A stretch of 64,000 nt of DNA from Ideonella_A intermedia_A (GCA_943370175.1 CALRPU020000008.1:62001-126000); one strand, 5' to 3'. Shown: positions 50,233-59,359, counted from the first letter of the stretch. Numbers and translations are program-made. Notes: generated by a model not told the origin, from the letters alone.

Positions 50233-52050
50233 ATGAACCCGACCGTCCAGCACGTCACCGAGCGCATCCGGCAACGCAGCAGTTCCTTGCGCACGGCCTA
50301 CCTCGCCCGGGTCCAGGCCCTGATCGACCGCCCTCGCGGGCCGGAACGCATGGGCTGTGCCAACGTCGCCCACGCCTTCGCGGCCTTGCCGGGCAACGAC
50401 AAGTTCCGCGTCGTCGCCGAGAAGGCGCCCCACCTGGCGGTCGTCACCGCCTACAACGACATGCTGTCGGCCCACCAGCCCTACGAGGGCTTCCCGGCCG
50501 TGATCCGCGACGAGGCCCGCCGGCAGGGCGCCACGGTGCAGGTGGCTGGCGGCGTGCCCGCGATGTGCGACGGCGTCACCCAGGGTCTGCCGGGGATGGA
50601 GCTCAGCCTGTTTTCGCGCGACACCATCGCCATGGCCACGGCCATCGCGCTGACCCACGACGTGTTCGACGCCGCCCTGTTGCTGGGCGTGTGCGACAAG
50701 ATCGTGCCCGGGCTGCTGATTGGTGCACTGCACTTCGGCCACCTGCCGTGCGTGTTCGTGCCGGCCGGGCCGATGAGCAGCGGCCTGTCGAACAACGCCA
50801 AGGCCAAGGTGCGCGAACAGTTCGCCCAGGGGTTGGTTGGCCGCGAGCAGCTGCTGGAAGCCGAGTCGGCGGCCTATCACGGCGCTGGCACCTGCACCTT
50901 CTACGGCACGGCCAACAGCAACCAGATGCTGCTGGAAGCCATGGGCCTGCACGTGCCCGGCTCGGCCTTCGTGCACCCGCACGCCGAACTGCGCGAGGGC
51001 CTGACCCGCGCGGCGGTGCAGCGCGCGCTGGCGCTGGCCAAGGGCCAGCCGGGCTTCATGCCCATCGGCCAGCTGGTCGACGAGCGCGTGATCGTCAACG
51101 CCATGGTCGCGCTGCTGTCCACCGGCGGCTCCACCAACCACCTGATCCACTGGGTGGCCGTGGCGCGCGCTGCCGGCATCCTGATCGACTGGAGCGACTT
51201 TGCCGAGCTGTCGCACGTGGTGCCGCTGCTGGCGCGCGTCTACCCCAATGGCAGCGCCGACGTGAACCAGTTCCAGGCGGCCGGCGGGCCGGGCTTTGTG
51301 ATGCGCGAGCTCATCGACGGCGGCCTGATGCACCGTGACGTGGCCACCGTCCACGGGGGCGACCTGCGTCGTCAGGCCGAGCTGCCGGCGCTCGGCGGCG
51401 GGCAGATCGTGTGGCACCCGGTCAACGCCGACACCGGCGACGACAGCGTGTTGCGCCCGCTGGCCCGGCCCTTCAGCCCCGAAGGCGGCCTGAAGTTGCT
51501 GACCGGCAACCTGGGGCGCTCGGTCATCAAGGTGTCCTCGGTGCCGGAGGACCGGCACGTCATCGAAGCGCCGGCCATCGTCTTTGACACGCAAGAGGCG
51601 CTGCAGCAGGCCTTCAAGGCGGGCGAGCTGAACCGCGACTTCATCGCGGTGGTGCGTTTCCAGGGCCCGCGCTCCAATGGCATGCCCGAGTTGCACAAGC
51701 TGACGCCGCCGCTGGCGGTGCTGCAGGGCCAGGGCCACCGCGTGGCGCTGGTGACCGACGGGCGCATGAGCGGTGCCTCCGGCAAGGTGCCCGCGGCCAT
51801 CCACGTCAGCCCCGAGGTGCTGGCCGGCGGGCCGCTGGGCAAAGTGCGCACCGGCGACATCTTGCGTCTGGATGCGGTGGCCGGCACGCTGAACGCCCTG
51901 GTCGACGCCGACGACTGGGCCGCCCGCCCGCAGTCCGAACTGCCGGACGTGCTGCGCTTGACCAACGCCCACGACCTGGGTCGTGACCTGTTCGGCGGCA
52001 TGCGCCGCAATGTGCTCACGGCCGAAGAAGGCGCAGTCACGTGGCTGTGA
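50233..52050 (+). CDS. edd: Phosphogluconate dehydratase
   Basis: 605 aa from ATG 50233 (MNPTVQHVTERI); the frame also has ATG 50188, but that lies at the promoter. Entner-Doudoroff step converting 6-phosphogluconate to KDPG, with an Fe-S cluster. ILVD/EDD family motifs: VTAYNDMLSAHQPYEGFP, AGGVPAMCDGVTQG, CDKIVPGLLIGAL, FYGTANSNQMLLEAMGLHVPGS, VTDGRMSGASGKVPAAIHV. The downstream partner is eda, 58 bases away. Confidence 0.96.
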   Translation: MNPTVQHVTERIRQRSSSLRTAYLARVQALIDRPRGPERMGCANVAHAFAALPGNDKFRVVAEKAPHLAVVTAYNDMLSAHQPYEGFPAVIRDEARRQGATVQVAGGVPAMCDGVTQGLPGMELSLFSRDTIAMATAIALTHDVFDAALLLGVCDKIVPGLLIGALHFGHLPCVFVPAGPMSSGLSNNAKAKVREQFAQGLVGREQLLEAESAAYHGAGTCTFYGTANSNQMLLEAMGLHVPGSAFVHPHAELREGLTRAAVQRALALAKGQPGFMPIGQLVDERVIVNAMVALLSTGGSTNHLIHWVAVARAAGILIDWSDFAELSHVVPLLARVYPNGSADVNQFQAAGGPGFVMRELIDGGLMHRDVATVHGGDLRRQAELPALGGGQIVWHPVNADTGDDSVLRPLARPFSPEGGLKLLTGNLGRSVIKVSSVPEDRHVIEAPAIVFDTQEALQQAFKAGELNRDFIAVVRFQGPRSNGMPELHKLTPPLAVLQGQGHRVALVTDGRMSGASGKVPAAIHVSPEVLAGGPLGKVRTGDILRLDAVAGTLNALVDADDWAARPQSELPDVLRLTNAHDLGRDLFGGMRRNVLTAEEGAVTWL

Positions 52051-52108
52051 CCATGCCCGGTTGATCGACCCTGTCGACCCTTTCCAGACCCCCGAACGGA
52101 GCCCTGCC

Positions 52109-52732
52109 ATGAGAACCCTGTCCCTCGCCGACCACGGCCCCGTGATCCCGGTCATCGTGATTCACCGCGTCGAGGACGCCGTGCCGCTGGCCGAAGCCCT
52201 CGTGGCCGGCGGCGTGAAGGTGCTGGAAATCACCTTGCGCACGCCCGTCGCGCTGAAGTGCATGGAGGCGATTGCCGGGGCGGTGCCCGAAGCCATCGTC
52301 GGCGCCGGCACGGTGCGCAGCCCCGGTGACGCGCGGGCCGCGCTGAACGCCGGCTGCCGTTTTGCAGTCAGCCCGGGCTACACCAGCGAGGTCGGGGCCG
52401 CCTGCCGCGACATCGGCTTGCCGCTCTTGCCCGGTGTGGCGACGGCCAGCGAGGTGATGCTGGCGCAGTCCGATGGCATGGACTTTCTGAAGTTCTTCCC
52501 GGCAACCGCGGCCGGTGGCATCCCGCTGCTCAAGGCCTGGGCCGGTCCCTTCACCGACGTCGTGTTCTGCCCGACCGGTGGCATCACCGTGCAGACCGCG
52601 CCGCAGTTTCTGGCCTTGCCCAACGTGAAGGTGTGCGGTGGCTCGTGGCTGACGCCACCCGAGCTGGTCGCCGCCAAGGACTGGGCCGGCATCACGCGGC
52701 TGGCCCGCGAGGCCAGCGCGTTGCGCGCCTGA
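52109..52732 (+). CDS. eda: KDPG aldolase (2-dehydro-3-deoxyphosphogluconate aldolase)
   Basis: 207 aa class I aldolase splitting KDPG to pyruvate and glyceraldehyde 3-phosphate. VIVIHRVEDAVPLAEALVAGGVKVLEITLRTP contains the catalytic Glu. IVGAGTVRSPGD and FLKFFPATAAGG (Schiff-base Lys) follow, then FCPTGGI. The usual PVI/VPVIV opening is present as GPVIPVIVIHR. Cotranscribed with edd. Confidence 0.96.
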   Translation: MRTLSLADHGPVIPVIVIHRVEDAVPLAEALVAGGVKVLEITLRTPVALKCMEAIAGAVPEAIVGAGTVRSPGDARAALNAGCRFAVSPGYTSEVGAACRDIGLPLLPGVATASEVMLAQSDGMDFLKFFPATAAGGIPLLKAWAGPFTDVVFCPTGGITVQTAPQFLALPNVKVCGGSWLTPPELVAAKDWAGITRLAREASALRA

Positions 52733-52792
52733 ATCCCGGCGCCGTCGAACCGGTCGCGGTGCCGCGGCGCCGCGCCCGGCCGGCGCCTTGCG

Positions 52793-53371
52793 TCAAGCCG
52801 GTGGCAGTCGCGCCAGCACCTCGATGCGGCCGCCCGGCGCGGCGCGCAACACCAGGCCTTCGCCGGACGTGGTGTTGGTGTCGACCAAGGCCGACAGCAC
52901 GAACATGTGCGTGACCCACACCTCGAAGCGTCCCGGCTTGGCCTTGGCCTCGCTCAGCGCGGTGCGCAATTGCGCGAGGTGCGCCTCGTTGGTCGACTCG
53001 GTGTAACCGCGCGGCGAGCCCAGCGCGCTCCAGGCCTCTGCGCTGCCGAACGCGAGCTGCGCGGTGTCCACGCAGCGGCACCAGGGGCTGCTGCGCACGC
53101 GCGCCGGCACCAGACCTTTGGCCTTCAGCGCCGCGCCGATGCGGCGCGCCTGGTCGCGGCCCTCGTCGCTCAGGTTGCGCTGCGTCGCGCAGTTGCCCAG
53201 TTCGAAATTCGGTGGATCGAAGGTGCCCGGCGCCAGCGCGTGCCGCATCGCCAGCACCACGCCGCCCGTGCGCAGCAAGGCCAGGGCGTCGGGGTTGGCG
53301 GCCCGGCTGGCGGGCCAGGCCGTGGCGAGGCCGGCGGCGGCGCCAGCGACCATCAGGTGTCGTCGTTGCAT
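52793..53371 (-). CDS. Histidine phosphatase family protein, exported
   Basis: 192 aa from ATG 53371 (GGAG upstream; 53386 is an alternative). MQRRHLMVAGAAAGLATAWPASRA is a signal peptide with twin Arg, possibly a Tat substrate. The phosphohistidine motif is AMRHALAPG; the second His is in WVTHMFVLSAL. Substrate unknown; periplasmic branch-2-like members hydrolyse phosphomonoesters. Convergent with eda (60-base gap) and 102 bases after the thioesterase. Confidence 0.88.
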   Translation of the reverse strand: MQRRHLMVAGAAAGLATAWPASRAANPDALALLRTGGVVLAMRHALAPGTFDPPNFELGNCATQRNLSDEGRDQARRIGAALKAKGLVPARVRSSPWCRCVDTAQLAFGSAEAWSALGSPRGYTESTNEAHLAQLRTALSEAKAKPGRFEVWVTHMFVLSALVDTNTTSGEGLVLRAAPGGRIEVLARLPPA

Positions 53372-53473
53372 CAAGGTGGGCTCCAAGGCGGGGGTCTTTG
53401 GCGGGTGCCTGAACCCGACACCGCCTTCCAGCCGCGATGATGCAGAGCGACAGCAGCCCGTGCCCGCGCGGGG

Positions 53474-54049
53474 TCAAGCGACGCCGGTGTCCGCGTCGAA
53501 GATGAAGCAGGTGGTGGTGGCGTGGGCGTACAGCTTGCCGTCGGGTCCGACCAGCCGGCCTTCGGCGGTGGCCATGCGCCGGCCGACGTGGATGACTTCG
53601 CCGACGGCGCGCACCAGCGGCACCTTCACGCTCAAGGGCCGGGTGATGTTGATCTTCAGTTCAGCGGTCGTGTAGGCCTTGCCGGCGGCCAGCGTGGTGT
53701 GCACGGCGCAGCCCACCGCCGAATCGAGCAGCGTGGCGAACCAGCCGCCGTGCACCCCGCCCAGCGGGTTGTAGTGCTTGAACAGCGGGCGGCCCTGAAA
53801 CACCGCCCGGCCGTGGCTGACCTCGATCAGCCCGAAGTCGAGGGTGTCGGCCATGGGCGGGTAGGGGATCTCGCCGGCCAGCATCAGCGCAAACACCTCC
53901 AGGCCGGTCTTGCCGGCCACTTGCGCCGGCCGGGCGACGCCGGCGGTGGACATCTGGCGTTGGCGCTGCTCGCCCTCGTGTTGCCAGCGGGCCAGCACGG
54001 CGTCGGGCGCGTCGGGGGAGATGAGCGTGGGCGTGGTCGATGCGGTCAT
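53474..54049 (-). CDS. PaaI family thioesterase
   Basis: 191 aa hot-dog thioesterase. The PaaI motif is GGVHGGWFATLLDSAVGCAVHTTL, followed by AYTTAELKINITRPL and GRRMATAEGRLVGPDGKLYAHATTTCFIF. It hydrolyses acyl-CoA esters, often phenylacetyl-type. It is divergent from marR with only 51 bases between start codons, which hold one palindromic operator, so it is probably controlled by that MarR protein. Confidence 0.9.
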   Translation of the reverse strand: MTASTTPTLISPDAPDAVLARWQHEGEQRQRQMSTAGVARPAQVAGKTGLEVFALMLAGEIPYPPMADTLDFGLIEVSHGRAVFQGRPLFKHYNPLGGVHGGWFATLLDSAVGCAVHTTLAAGKAYTTAELKINITRPLSVKVPLVRAVGEVIHVGRRMATAEGRLVGPDGKLYAHATTTCFIFDADTGVA

Positions 54050-54077
54050 GGCAGGGATGTTGAAGGTTGCAGTTGCA

Positions 54078-54097
54078 ATGATTGTAGCTACAATCAT
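54078..54097. promoter_or_regulatory. 20-bp perfect palindrome, presumed MarR operator
   Basis: ATGATTGTAG followed by its exact reverse complement CTACAATCAT. It occupies the short thioesterase/marR divergent region, 3 bases from the marR ATG, ideal for autorepression. A neighbouring TTGCAGTTGCAA lies at 54067-54078. Confidence 0.75.
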
Positions 54098-54100
54098 GAA

Positions 54101-54616
54101 ATGGCCAAGCCCACATCCAAGTCCATGCCCGAGCCCACGCCGAGGGGCTGCACCAACCTCAAGCTGCGCCAGCTCACCCGCCGCGTCAGCCAGCACTACG
54201 ACCAGCGCATGGCCGCCGTCGGTCTGAAAACCACGCAGTACTCGTTGCTGTCCCACATCGACCGCCTGGGGCCGGTGCGGCCAGGTGAGCTGGCGGACGC
54301 GATGGAAATGGACGCGTCCACGCTGACGCGCAACCTGCAACCGTTGCAGGCCCAGGGCTGGGCGGTGATCGGCCCGGGCGCCGACGGCCGCAGCCGCCAG
54401 GTCAGCCTGACCGATGCCGGCCGCGCCAAGCGTGCCGACGCCCAGCGCGTGTGGAAGGCCGCGCAGCAGGCCCTGAACGAACGCCTGGGCCTGGCCAGCG
54501 TGGCCGCCCTGCACGCCCTGATCGACACCGCGATGGCGAGCCTGCACGCCACGGGCGACGCGCCCGACGGCGCAGCCGCCGCACTTCCTCCCAACGCTCA
54601 CCGGAGCCCGCCATGA
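54101..54616 (+). CDS. MarR family transcriptional regulator
   Basis: 171 aa winged-helix dimer: QLTRRVSQHYDQRMAAVGLKTTQYSLLSHIDRLGPVRPGELADAMEMDASTLTRNLQPLQAQGWAVIG, then a DxRSR-type wing GADGRSRQVSLTDAGR. The start at 54101 follows the palindrome. Its stop overlaps the MFS start as ATGA, so regulator and transporter are coupled. The ligand is likely the transporter's substrate. Confidence 0.93.
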   Translation: MAKPTSKSMPEPTPRGCTNLKLRQLTRRVSQHYDQRMAAVGLKTTQYSLLSHIDRLGPVRPGELADAMEMDASTLTRNLQPLQAQGWAVIGPGADGRSRQVSLTDAGRAKRADAQRVWKAAQQALNERLGLASVAALHALIDTAMASLHATGDAPDGAAAALPPNAHRSPP

Positions 54617-55878
54617 CCGCCGCCACCACAAACCCCACGCGCGCCCCGCGCTCGGTCGCCATCGGGCTGGTCTTGCTGGCCGCGGCCGGCTGCTTTGCCG
54701 TCACCATGGGGGCGCGGCAGTCGATGGGCCTGTTCCTGGGCAACCTCAATACCCACACCGGCCTGGGCCTGGCCAGCATCAGCCTGGCTTTCGCTTTCGG
54801 GCAACTTTGGTGGGGCCTGACCCAGCCATTTGCCGGCATGGTGGCGGACCGACACGGCGCGGGGCGTGTGATCCTGACCGGGGTGGTGCTGGTCGCGCTG
54901 GGCACCGCGCTGATCCCGCTGATGACGACCACGCTGGGTCTGGTGTTCGCCATCGGGGTGCTCGCCGCGGGGGGTGCGGGCATGGCCGGGCCGTCGGTGA
55001 TGATGGCCGCGACGACCCGCTTGATCCCCGCCGAGCGGCGCGGCATGGCCACCGGCATCGTCAACGCGGGCGGGTCCTTCGGGCAGTTCCTGTTCGCGCC
55101 GATCGCCCAGGGCATCAGCGCGGCCGCAGGCTGGGCGGCCGCGGTGCAAAGCCTCGCGTTCATCACGCTGCTGGCCTTGCCGGCCGCCTGGGTGTTGCGC
55201 GGCAACGCCCGCCACCTGGCTGCGCCGGCGCCGGGGGCCGCGGCCGGTGCGCGCGCCGAAACCACCCGCCAGGCGGTGGGCCGCGCGCTGGCCGATCCGA
55301 GCTTCCGATTGCTGTCGGCGGGCTTCTTCGTCTGCGGCTTCCACGTGGCCTTCATCGCCACCCACCTGCCCGGCGTGGTGGCGTCCTGCGGCTTGACGCC
55401 CGCCATCGGGGCCTGGGCGCTGGGCATCATCGGCCTGTTCAACATCGTCGGCAGCCTGGGCATGGGTTGGGCGCTGTCCTACCAGGGCGGGCGCTGGCGC
55501 ATGAAGTCGCTGCTGTCGCTGGTCTACGCCACCCGCGCGGTGGCCGTGCTGGCCTTCTTGCTGGCGCCCAAGACCGAGTGGGTGATGCTGGTGTTCGCCG
55601 CGGTCATCGGCGTGACCTACCTGTCCACCGTGCCGCCCACTGCCGGGCTGGTGGCCAAGTTTTTCGGGCCCGCGCACATGGCCACCTTGTTCGGCCTGGT
55701 GATGCTGGCGCACCAGGTGGGCGGCTTTCTGGGCGCCTACCTGGGCGGCAAGGCCTTTGAATGGACCGGCAGCTACAACTGGATGTGGTACGCCGACATG
55801 GTGCTGGCGGTGGGCGCGGCCCTGATCCACCTGCCCATCCGGGAGGCCCGCCGGCAGCCTGTCGGTGCGGCGGCTTGA
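54613..55878 (+). CDS. MFS transporter
   Basis: 421 aa with 12 predicted helices, OFA/monocarboxylate-like branch: GARQSMGLFLGNLNTHTGLGLASISLAFAFGQLWWGLTQPFAGMVADRHGAGRVI (the motif A-like loop DRHGAGR). A central cytoplasmic loop (about 210-230) is Ala/Arg-rich. Direction and substrate are unknown; a MarR partner and a thioesterase suggest an aromatic acid or an efflux substrate. Confidence 0.92.
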   Translation: MTAATTNPTRAPRSVAIGLVLLAAAGCFAVTMGARQSMGLFLGNLNTHTGLGLASISLAFAFGQLWWGLTQPFAGMVADRHGAGRVILTGVVLVALGTALIPLMTTTLGLVFAIGVLAAGGAGMAGPSVMMAATTRLIPAERRGMATGIVNAGGSFGQFLFAPIAQGISAAAGWAAAVQSLAFITLLALPAAWVLRGNARHLAAPAPGAAAGARAETTRQAVGRALADPSFRLLSAGFFVCGFHVAFIATHLPGVVASCGLTPAIGAWALGIIGLFNIVGSLGMGWALSYQGGRWRMKSLLSLVYATRAVAVLAFLLAPKTEWVMLVFAAVIGVTYLSTVPPTAGLVAKFFGPAHMATLFGLVMLAHQVGGFLGAYLGGKAFEWTGSYNWMWYADMVLAVGAALIHLPIREARRQPVGAAA

Positions 55879-55914
55879 GCGCTGCGCTCGCGGGCGCTGG
55901 GGCGGTGCGTCGGG

Positions 55915-56778
55915 TCAGCGCGTCGGCATGGTGTAGTTCAGCGCGGTGCGGCCGCCGTCGATGGTCAGCACGCTGCCAGTGAGGTAGCTGGCGGCCGGGC
56001 TGAGCAAAAAGGCCACGGCGTCGGCCACCTCGCCGGGCTCGCCCAGCCGCCCCAGCGGCGTGCGGCCCAGCACGCGCGCCCGGGCCTCGGCGCTGCCCAT
56101 CACGGCGCGCACGGCGAGGTCGGTGGCGATGGTGCCCGGCGCCACGGCGTTCACGCGGACGCCCTGCGCCGCCAGGGCGACCGCCATCACGCGCGTCAGC
56201 TGGTGCATGCCGCTCTTGCTGACGTTGTAGCCCGCCAGGTCGGGGCTGGCCAACAGGCCGCTGACCGAGCCCATGTTGACGATGGCGCCGCCGCCGCCGC
56301 CGTCGGCCGAACCAGGGCGGGCCACCATCGCCCGGGCCACGCGCTGGGCCACGCGGAAGGCGCCGCTGAGGTTGACGTCCAGCACGGCGCGCCAGTCCTC
56401 CTCCGCCATGTCCAGGAAGGGGGCGGCACGCACGATGCCGGCGTTGTTGACCAGACCGTCGATGCGGCCACCCCAGGCCAGCGTGGCGGCCACGGCGGCG
56501 TCCACGGCGGCGGGGTCGGCGACGTCGCAGGGCACGAACAGCGCGGGGGCGGGGTGGCCTCCTTCGCCGGTGCCGCTGTCGAGGCCGTCACCCGGTGACC
56601 CCGCCTGCGCGGCCAGCGCTGCCACCACGGCTTCGCCGCGCGCCGCATCGACGTCCCACAAGGCGACGCGGGCGCGGCTCGCGGCGAGCTTGCGCACGCA
56701 GGCCTCGCCGATGCCCTGGGCCCCGCCCGTGACCACCACCACCTGAGCGTCGAAATTGAATTGAACCTGTGCCGCCAT
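55915..56778 (-). CDS. Short-chain dehydrogenase/reductase
   Basis: 287 aa classical SDR. Cofactor motif VVVTGGAQGIGEA (TGxxxGxG), NNAG at about 120, catalytic Ser in MGSVSG, YxxxK as YNVSKSG. DVDAARG after beta-2 favours NAD. C-terminal GSVLTIDGGRTAL. A Gly/Ser-rich insertion (GSADGGGGG) and an Asp/Gly-rich one (about 65-85) lengthen it. The ATG at 56778 has GGAG upstream. Substrate unknown. Confidence 0.92.
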   Translation of the reverse strand: MAAQVQFNFDAQVVVVTGGAQGIGEACVRKLAASRARVALWDVDAARGEAVVAALAAQAGSPGDGLDSGTGEGGHPAPALFVPCDVADPAAVDAAVAATLAWGGRIDGLVNNAGIVRAAPFLDMAEEDWRAVLDVNLSGAFRVAQRVARAMVARPGSADGGGGGAIVNMGSVSGLLASPDLAGYNVSKSGMHQLTRVMAVALAAQGVRVNAVAPGTIATDLAVRAVMGSAEARARVLGRTPLGRLGEPGEVADAVAFLLSPAASYLTGSVLTIDGGRTALNYTMPTR

Positions 56779-56912
56779 GCCTTGCTCCCGTCGGTCGTCC
56801 AAGGGCTGCACGGCGGGGCGCGCCATGGAGCGCCATGACCCGCCCTCACGACCTGGCAGCGTGGCACGTGGCACGTGGCCGCAGCCCGGGCGCGCAGCCG
56901 CCCTGGGCCAGT

Positions 56913-58526
56913 TTAGCGACCGCGTCGCAGCGCGGCCGCGTCGGGCAGCGGCGCGTCGTCGCCCAGCCGGAACACCCGCACCGACTGCGCCACCGCCTCG
57001 GCCTGGCCCTGCAGCGAGGTGGCCGACGAGGCCAGCTCTTCGACCATTGCCGCGTTTTGCTGTGTGATGGTGTCAAGCTGGGTCACGGCCTCGTTGACCT
57101 GCGAGATGCCCAGCAGCTGTTCGCTGGCGCCGCCGTGGATTTCGGTGATCAACGTGCTGACGTTGCGGACCGCGTTGAGCGCGTGCGCCATGGTCGCCTG
57201 TGCGGCCTGGGACTGCCGGGTGCCGGACGCCACCCGGGTGGCCGAGGCCTCGATCAGCTGCTTGATCTCCTTGGCCGCGCTGGCGCTGCGCTGGGCGAGG
57301 CTGCGCACTTCGCTGGCGACCACGGCGAACCCTCGGCCTTGTTCGCCGGCGCGGGCGGCTTCCACCGCGGCGTTCAAGGCCAGGATGTTGGTCTGGAAGG
57401 CGATGCCGTCGATGACCTGGATGATCTCGCCGATGCGCCGCGAGGACTCGCTGATTTCCTGCATCGTCGAGGTCACCAAGTGGACTTCGTCGCTGCTGCG
57501 CTGGGTGACCGCGCTGGCCTCGCCGGCAAGCTCGCTGACCTGGCGCGCCGACTCGGCGCTGTTGCGCACGGTGCCGGTGATCTGCTCCATCGACGACGCG
57601 GTCTGCTCCAGGCTGCTGGCCTGAGACTCGGTGCGGCCCGACAGCTCCAGGTTGCCCTCGGCGATCTCGCGGGTCACGGCGCCCATTTTCTCGACCTCGT
57701 TGCGGGCGTCCCGCACGATGGACCGCACATTGACGCTGAGCTGGCTGAGCGCGCGCTGAAAGCGCCCGACCAAATCGCCGCGGTCAGACTGCATCGCGTG
57801 GGTCAGGTCGCCGGCGGCGAGCTGGTTGGCAAAGCCGAGCAGGGCTTCCAGCGGCGTGACCGTGCGCGCGTGCAGCCATGCCGTGGCCAGCCCGGCCACC
57901 ACGAGGGCGCCCGCCGCCGCGGCAGCGCCGCCGGCCAGCGTCGGCGCCGCGCCGCCGGCCCATGCGCCCAAGGCGCCGGCGACCACGGCCGTGGCGCCGG
58001 TGGCCAGGCCGATCTGCACCGTCATGCTGGGGCGCCGCAGGCGGCTCAGTGTGCCAAGCAGGCCGATGCGCTCGACCATGCCCTGGCGCAGGCGGTGCAC
58101 CCGTTGGCCGGTCTCCTTCTCGGCGCGCATGGTGGCGTACAGCGCCTGCGCGGCCTCGATGCTCGGGCGGCTGGCTTCGGTGCGCACCGACATGTAGCCC
58201 ACCGGCCGGCCGTTGGCGCACAGTGGCGTCACATTGGCCATCACCCAGTAGTGGCTGCCGTCCTTTCGGCGGTTCTTGACCGGGGCCGACCAAGGTTGGC
58301 CGCTGGCGATGGTCTCCCACATGTCGCGGAAGGCCTCTTCCGGCATGTCGGGGTGGCGAATCAGGTTGTGGGGCTGGCCGAGCAGTTCCTCGCGCGCGTA
58401 GCCGCTGACCGTCACGAACGAGGCGTTGCAGTAGGTGATCCGACCTTTCAGGTCGGTGGTCGACACCAGCGTTTCACCGCTCGGGAACGGGAATTCCGCG
58501 GCGGTGACGGGCAGGTTGACTCGCAT
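56913..58526 (-). CDS. Aer-like PAS-domain methyl-accepting chemotaxis protein
   Basis: 537 aa. PAS domain (about 18-125) of the Aer type: GETLVSTTDLKGRITYCNASFVTVSGYAREELLGQPHNLIRHPDMPEEAFRDMWETI, where FAD would bind to sense redox or oxygen. Hydrophobic anchor (about 170-215), HAMP-like region, then the MCP signaling domain with the invariant hairpin tip IIQVIDGIAFQTNILALNAAVEAARAGEQGRGFAVVA. There is no C-terminal CheR-binding pentapeptide. A perfect FNR/ANR box 81 bases upstream suggests induction at low oxygen. Confidence 0.94.
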   Translation of the reverse strand: MRVNLPVTAAEFPFPSGETLVSTTDLKGRITYCNASFVTVSGYAREELLGQPHNLIRHPDMPEEAFRDMWETIASGQPWSAPVKNRRKDGSHYWVMANVTPLCANGRPVGYMSVRTEASRPSIEAAQALYATMRAEKETGQRVHRLRQGMVERIGLLGTLSRLRRPSMTVQIGLATGATAVVAGALGAWAGGAAPTLAGGAAAAAGALVVAGLATAWLHARTVTPLEALLGFANQLAAGDLTHAMQSDRGDLVGRFQRALSQLSVNVRSIVRDARNEVEKMGAVTREIAEGNLELSGRTESQASSLEQTASSMEQITGTVRNSAESARQVSELAGEASAVTQRSSDEVHLVTSTMQEISESSRRIGEIIQVIDGIAFQTNILALNAAVEAARAGEQGRGFAVVASEVRSLAQRSASAAKEIKQLIEASATRVASGTRQSQAAQATMAHALNAVRNVSTLITEIHGGASEQLLGISQVNEAVTQLDTITQQNAAMVEELASSATSLQGQAEAVAQSVRVFRLGDDAPLPDAAALRRGR

Positions 58527-58551
58527 GGGCGTGATCTCCAGGAATGTGTCA

Positions 58552-58578
58552 GTTTCGACAGATCTGGCAATTTCTTGA
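58552..58578 (-). promoter_or_regulatory. Possible sigma-28 promoter of the Aer-like gene
   Basis: TCAAGAAA-N11-GTCGAAAC on the minus strand has the correct 11-base spacer of TAAAGTTT-N11-GCCGATAA but only about half the consensus bases. It lies 26 bases before the ATG. Weak evidence. Confidence 0.25.
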
Positions 58579-58606
58579 CCCGCGACGCCGCGGCCTCGCC
58601 TCGGTT

Positions 58607-58620
58607 TTGATCTGGATCAA
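58607..58620. promoter_or_regulatory. FNR/ANR box TTGATCTGGATCAA
   Basis: Exact match to TTGAT-N4-ATCAA. It lies 81 bases before the Aer-like gene and 145 before the divergent lipoprotein gene. FNR/ANR activates such promoters without oxygen. Confidence 0.75.
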
Positions 58621-58765
58621 ACGCCATCGCCACGGCGGTCTGACGACAAACTCGACGCGACGCCATGGGCATCGGCCCGCCGCGTGAACCGCGGCGCGGG
58701 GGCCGTGGTCACAATGCCGGTTTGCGGGCCGTGGCCCGTGCCTCAAGCAGTCCAGGAGGTGCCCG

Positions 58766-59359
58766 ATGTTCAATTCGTCATCCTTCCCCAGTCCGCGGCG
58801 GCGCCAGGGTCGCCCCACCCGGGTCGCCGTGGCCGTGGCCCTGGCGGCCGCGTTGTCCGCCTGCGCCACCGGCCCGACGAGCGTGCCGCCGGGCAGCACG
58901 CGGGCGCAAGTGCTCGGCAGCCTGGGGCCGCCCATGGCCGAGTACACGCTGCGCCGGCCCAATGCCGACTCGCCCTACCTGCAGGTCGACACCACAGGCC
59001 GCGCCGTCAAGCGGCTCGAATACGGTGGAGGCTCGTTCGGGCGCAGCGCCTGGATGCTCGACTTCGACGCCGATGACCGCTTGCTCGCCACCGCTCAGGT
59101 GCGCTCCGAGGCGCGGTTCAACGCGGTCAAGGCCGGCTTGTCGCAAGAAGACCTGCAGCGCGTGCTGGGCCGCCCGTCGAACGTGCGGGGCTTGAGCTTC
59201 CAGCAGCAAAACGTGTGGAGCTACCGCTACGACAGCCCCTTCTGCCAGTGGTTTCAGGTGGGCGTGGGCTACGACGGCCGCGTGGTCGACACCGCCTACG
59301 GGCCGGACCCGCTGTGCGACGACGACAACTTCGGCGGGCCTTTCGCCCGGCGCCGATGA
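58766..59359 (+). CDS. Lipoprotein with two BamE/SmpA-like repeats
   Basis: 197 aa. A basic N-region (PRRRQGRPTR), hydrophobic core and lipobox LSAC (Cys at about residue 33) mark a lipoprotein. Two BamE-like motifs follow: VPPGSTRAQVLGSLGPPMAEY (about 39-59) and KAGLSQEDLQRVLGRPSNVRG (about 120-140), each the turn-helix of SmpA/OmlA folds. The C-terminal half ends in a Cys-containing region (FCQW, DPLCDDD) that could form a disulfide. This is not the essential bamE by size. ATGA overlap with the next gene. Confidence 0.82.
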   Translation: MFNSSSFPSPRRRQGRPTRVAVAVALAAALSACATGPTSVPPGSTRAQVLGSLGPPMAEYTLRRPNADSPYLQVDTTGRAVKRLEYGGGSFGRSAWMLDFDADDRLLATAQVRSEARFNAVKAGLSQEDLQRVLGRPSNVRGLSFQQQNVWSYRYDSPFCQWFQVGVGYDGRVVDTAYGPDPLCDDDNFGGPFARRR

